Below, piece after piece: positions 62,819 through 64,000 of a stretch of 64,000 nucleotides of DNA. The notes beneath the pieces were generated by a model that saw only the letters and a program-made list of their open reading frames with translations, was not told the origin of the DNA and did not search any database. The first letter of the stretch is position 1. Each line of letters opens with the position of its first letter. The stretch is from Actinocatenispora thailandica (GTDB lineage Bacteria; Actinomycetota; Actinomycetes; Mycobacteriales; Micromonosporaceae): NCBI RefSeq assembly GCF_016865425.1, contig NZ_AP023355.1, positions 496,001 through 560,000 on the forward strand, given 5' to 3'. The position numbers and the translations under genes were made by a program.

Positions 62819-63933
62819 GCGGACCGGTCAACACCCAACCCGAGGCCGAGCCGGCGCCGCTGCCGGTCGCCGAGGCCGGCGCGCTGGCCCGGCAGGTGCT
62901 CGACGCGGTCGGTACGGTCGTGGTCGGCAAGGCGGAACCGCTGGCGCTGGTACTGGCCGGCATCCTGGCCGGCGGCCACGTGCTGCTGGAGGACTTCCCG
63001 GGGCTGGGCAAGACGCTCGCGGCCCGGTCGTTCGGCCAGGCGCTCGGGTTGTCGTTCCGCCGACTGCAGTTCACCCCCGACCTGCTGCCGGCCGACGTCA
63101 CCGGCTCCTTCCTGTACGACCAGTCGACCGGCGACTTCGAGTTCCGGCCCGGCCCGATCTTCACCAACCTGCTGCTCGCCGACGAGATCAACCGGACGCC
63201 GCCGAAGACGCAGGCGGCGCTGCTGGAGGCCATGCAGGAGAAGCAGGTCAGCGTCGAGGGCACCACCTACCCGCTGCACCCGCCGTTCCACGTGCTCGCG
63301 ACGGCGAACCCGATCGAGTACGAGGGCACGTACCCGCTGCCGGAGGCCCAGCTGGACCGGTTCCTGCTGCGGGTCTCGTTCGGCTATCCCAGCGCCGACG
63401 ACGAGTGGGGCGTGCTGCGCAACCGGATGTCGCGCCGCCGGGAGGAGACCGAACTGGCGCCGGTGGTGGACGCGCGGACGCTGCGGGCTCTCCAGGCCAC
63501 CGTGGAGACGATCGCGGTGGAGGACTCGATCGGCCGCTACATCGTCGATCTGGTCACCGCGACCCGGTCGCATCCGCAGGTGATGGTCGGTGCCTCGCCG
63601 CGTGGTTCGCTCGCGCTGCTGCTGTGCGCGCGGGCCCGGGCGCTGCTCGCCGACCGGTCCTACGTGATTCCGGAGGACGTGAAGGCGTTCGCGGTGCCCG
63701 CGCTGGCGCACCGGGTCTCGCTCAAGCCGGAGGTCTGGTTGCGCCGGGTCGAACCGTCGCACGTGGTGGCCGAGGTGGTCGCGGCGACCGCGGCGCCGGC
63801 CAGCGGCGCCCGGCCCAGCTACGACACGTCCACTGTGGACGACGCGGCGGCGCGACCGCCGGAGCCGGCCGGTTCCACCGCCGGCCCCGACCCGGTCTAC
63901 CGCTACACCGAGCCGCCGAGGGGGCAGCGCTGA
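62815..63933 (+). CDS. MoxR family AAA+ ATPase
   Basis: A 372-residue AAA+ ATPase thought to act as a chaperone for maturation of VWA/DUF58 partners. Walker A EDFPGLGKTLAAR, Walker B LLADEINRTPPKTQAAL, sensor ATANPIEYEGTYPLPEAQLD and the LDRFLLRV Arg region are present. C-terminal 45 residues are Pro/Ala-rich and variable. GTG at 62815 with GGAGG upstream; overlaps the previous stop. Third visible gene of the operon. Confidence 0.92.
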   Translation: MSGPVNTQPEAEPAPLPVAEAGALARQVLDAVGTVVVGKAEPLALVLAGILAGGHVLLEDFPGLGKTLAARSFGQALGLSFRRLQFTPDLLPADVTGSFLYDQSTGDFEFRPGPIFTNLLLADEINRTPPKTQAALLEAMQEKQVSVEGTTYPLHPPFHVLATANPIEYEGTYPLPEAQLDRFLLRVSFGYPSADDEWGVLRNRMSRRREETELAPVVDARTLRALQATVETIAVEDSIGRYIVDLVTATRSHPQVMVGASPRGSLALLLCARARALLADRSYVIPEDVKAFAVPALAHRVSLKPEVWLRRVEPSHVVAEVVAATAAPASGARPSYDTSTVDDAAARPPEPAGSTAGPDPVYRYTEPPRGQR

Positions 63934-64000
63934 GCGAGGTCGGCCTCTGGGTGCGCACCCAGGACAATCCGCAGCCGCCGCAGCCGGGCGAGCAGCCGGT
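63930..64000 (+). CDS. Start of the next operon gene (runs off the window)
   Basis: A frame overlapping the moxR stop stays open to the window edge (SEVGLWVRTQDNPQPPQPGE visible from a possible CTG, or starting at the GTG at 63951). The position after MoxR suggests a DUF58 or DUF4350-type protein, but too little is visible to identify it. Confidence 0.3.
   Translation, partial: MSEVGLWVRTQDNPQPPQPGEQP

Overview
The window is very GC-rich DNA (about 70 percent or more by eye) with G/C-ending codons, many GTG starts, translational coupling through ATGA/GTGA overlaps, and actinobacterial gene neighbourhoods: mfd ... mazG ... eno-ftsB-DUF501-ppx, XRE-DUF5753 plus DUF397, DUF3618/holin-like/YihY, CU044_5270 beside an ECF sigma factor. 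It is a filamentous-type actinobacterial chromosome. Micromonosporaceae is my best guess, but this is inference from gene content and style. No rRNA, tRNA, CRISPR array, transposase or integrase was recognised.

Region 1 (1-22.6 kb) looks like a sulfated exopolysaccharide locus. At the left end are cysQ (5' end missing), cysD and cysN, which make APS and recycle PAP. At the right end is a fused ATP-sulfurylase-like/APS kinase with a TauE-like permease. Between them are two PAPS-type sulfotransferases, a GT2 and a WecG/TagA/CpsF glycosyltransferase, a Wzx-like flippase, a Wzy/ligase-like polymerase, a Wzz-like co-polymerase with a kinase-like but Walker-less cytoplasmic domain, a sugar-kinase/APH-like phosphotransferase, a SAM methyltransferase, a secreted GH16-CBM6 enzyme and a membrane-anchored GH26-like enzyme. 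An SDR/TetR pair and a secreted SGNH esterase sit inside the block. Sulfate activation, sulfate transfer, chain assembly, export and trimming can thus be read as one system.

Region 2 (22.7-37.9 kb) is mixed: ppc; an HSP90-like ATPase coupled to a 1026-residue TPR protein; two ABC ATPase/permease pairs; a small GntR module with two tiny genes; and an acyl-CoA synthetase divergent from a TetR regulator carrying five tandem AT-hook-like motifs.

Region 3 (38-53.3 kb) holds mfd, a small membrane protein, an ECF sigma factor with a CU044_5270 protein and an MMPL transporter, an AraC regulator, a SurA-like lipoprotein, mazG, a run of small envelope proteins ending in a YihY-family protein, and a DUF885 protein. 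A short lower-GC accessory patch (53.4-55.7 kb) carries an XRE-DUF5753/DUF397 pair, a DUF6232 protein and 0.5 kb without a convincing gene. Region 4 (55.7-64 kb) holds a lipoprotein, eno, ftsB, DUF501, ppx, a family-5 uracil-DNA glycosylase, and the start of a DUF4129/MoxR operon running off the right edge.

Two repeat families not explained by the genes stand out. One is a 61-bp palindromic element, present at 22.7 kb and 37.8 kb; the second copy supplies the end of a tetR gene. The other is an intercistronic element (one copy at 32.56 kb, two in tandem at 62.1 kb) that encodes a 22-26 residue leader peptide starting MSE, overlaps both neighbouring genes, and carries the next gene's ribosome binding site within its codons.
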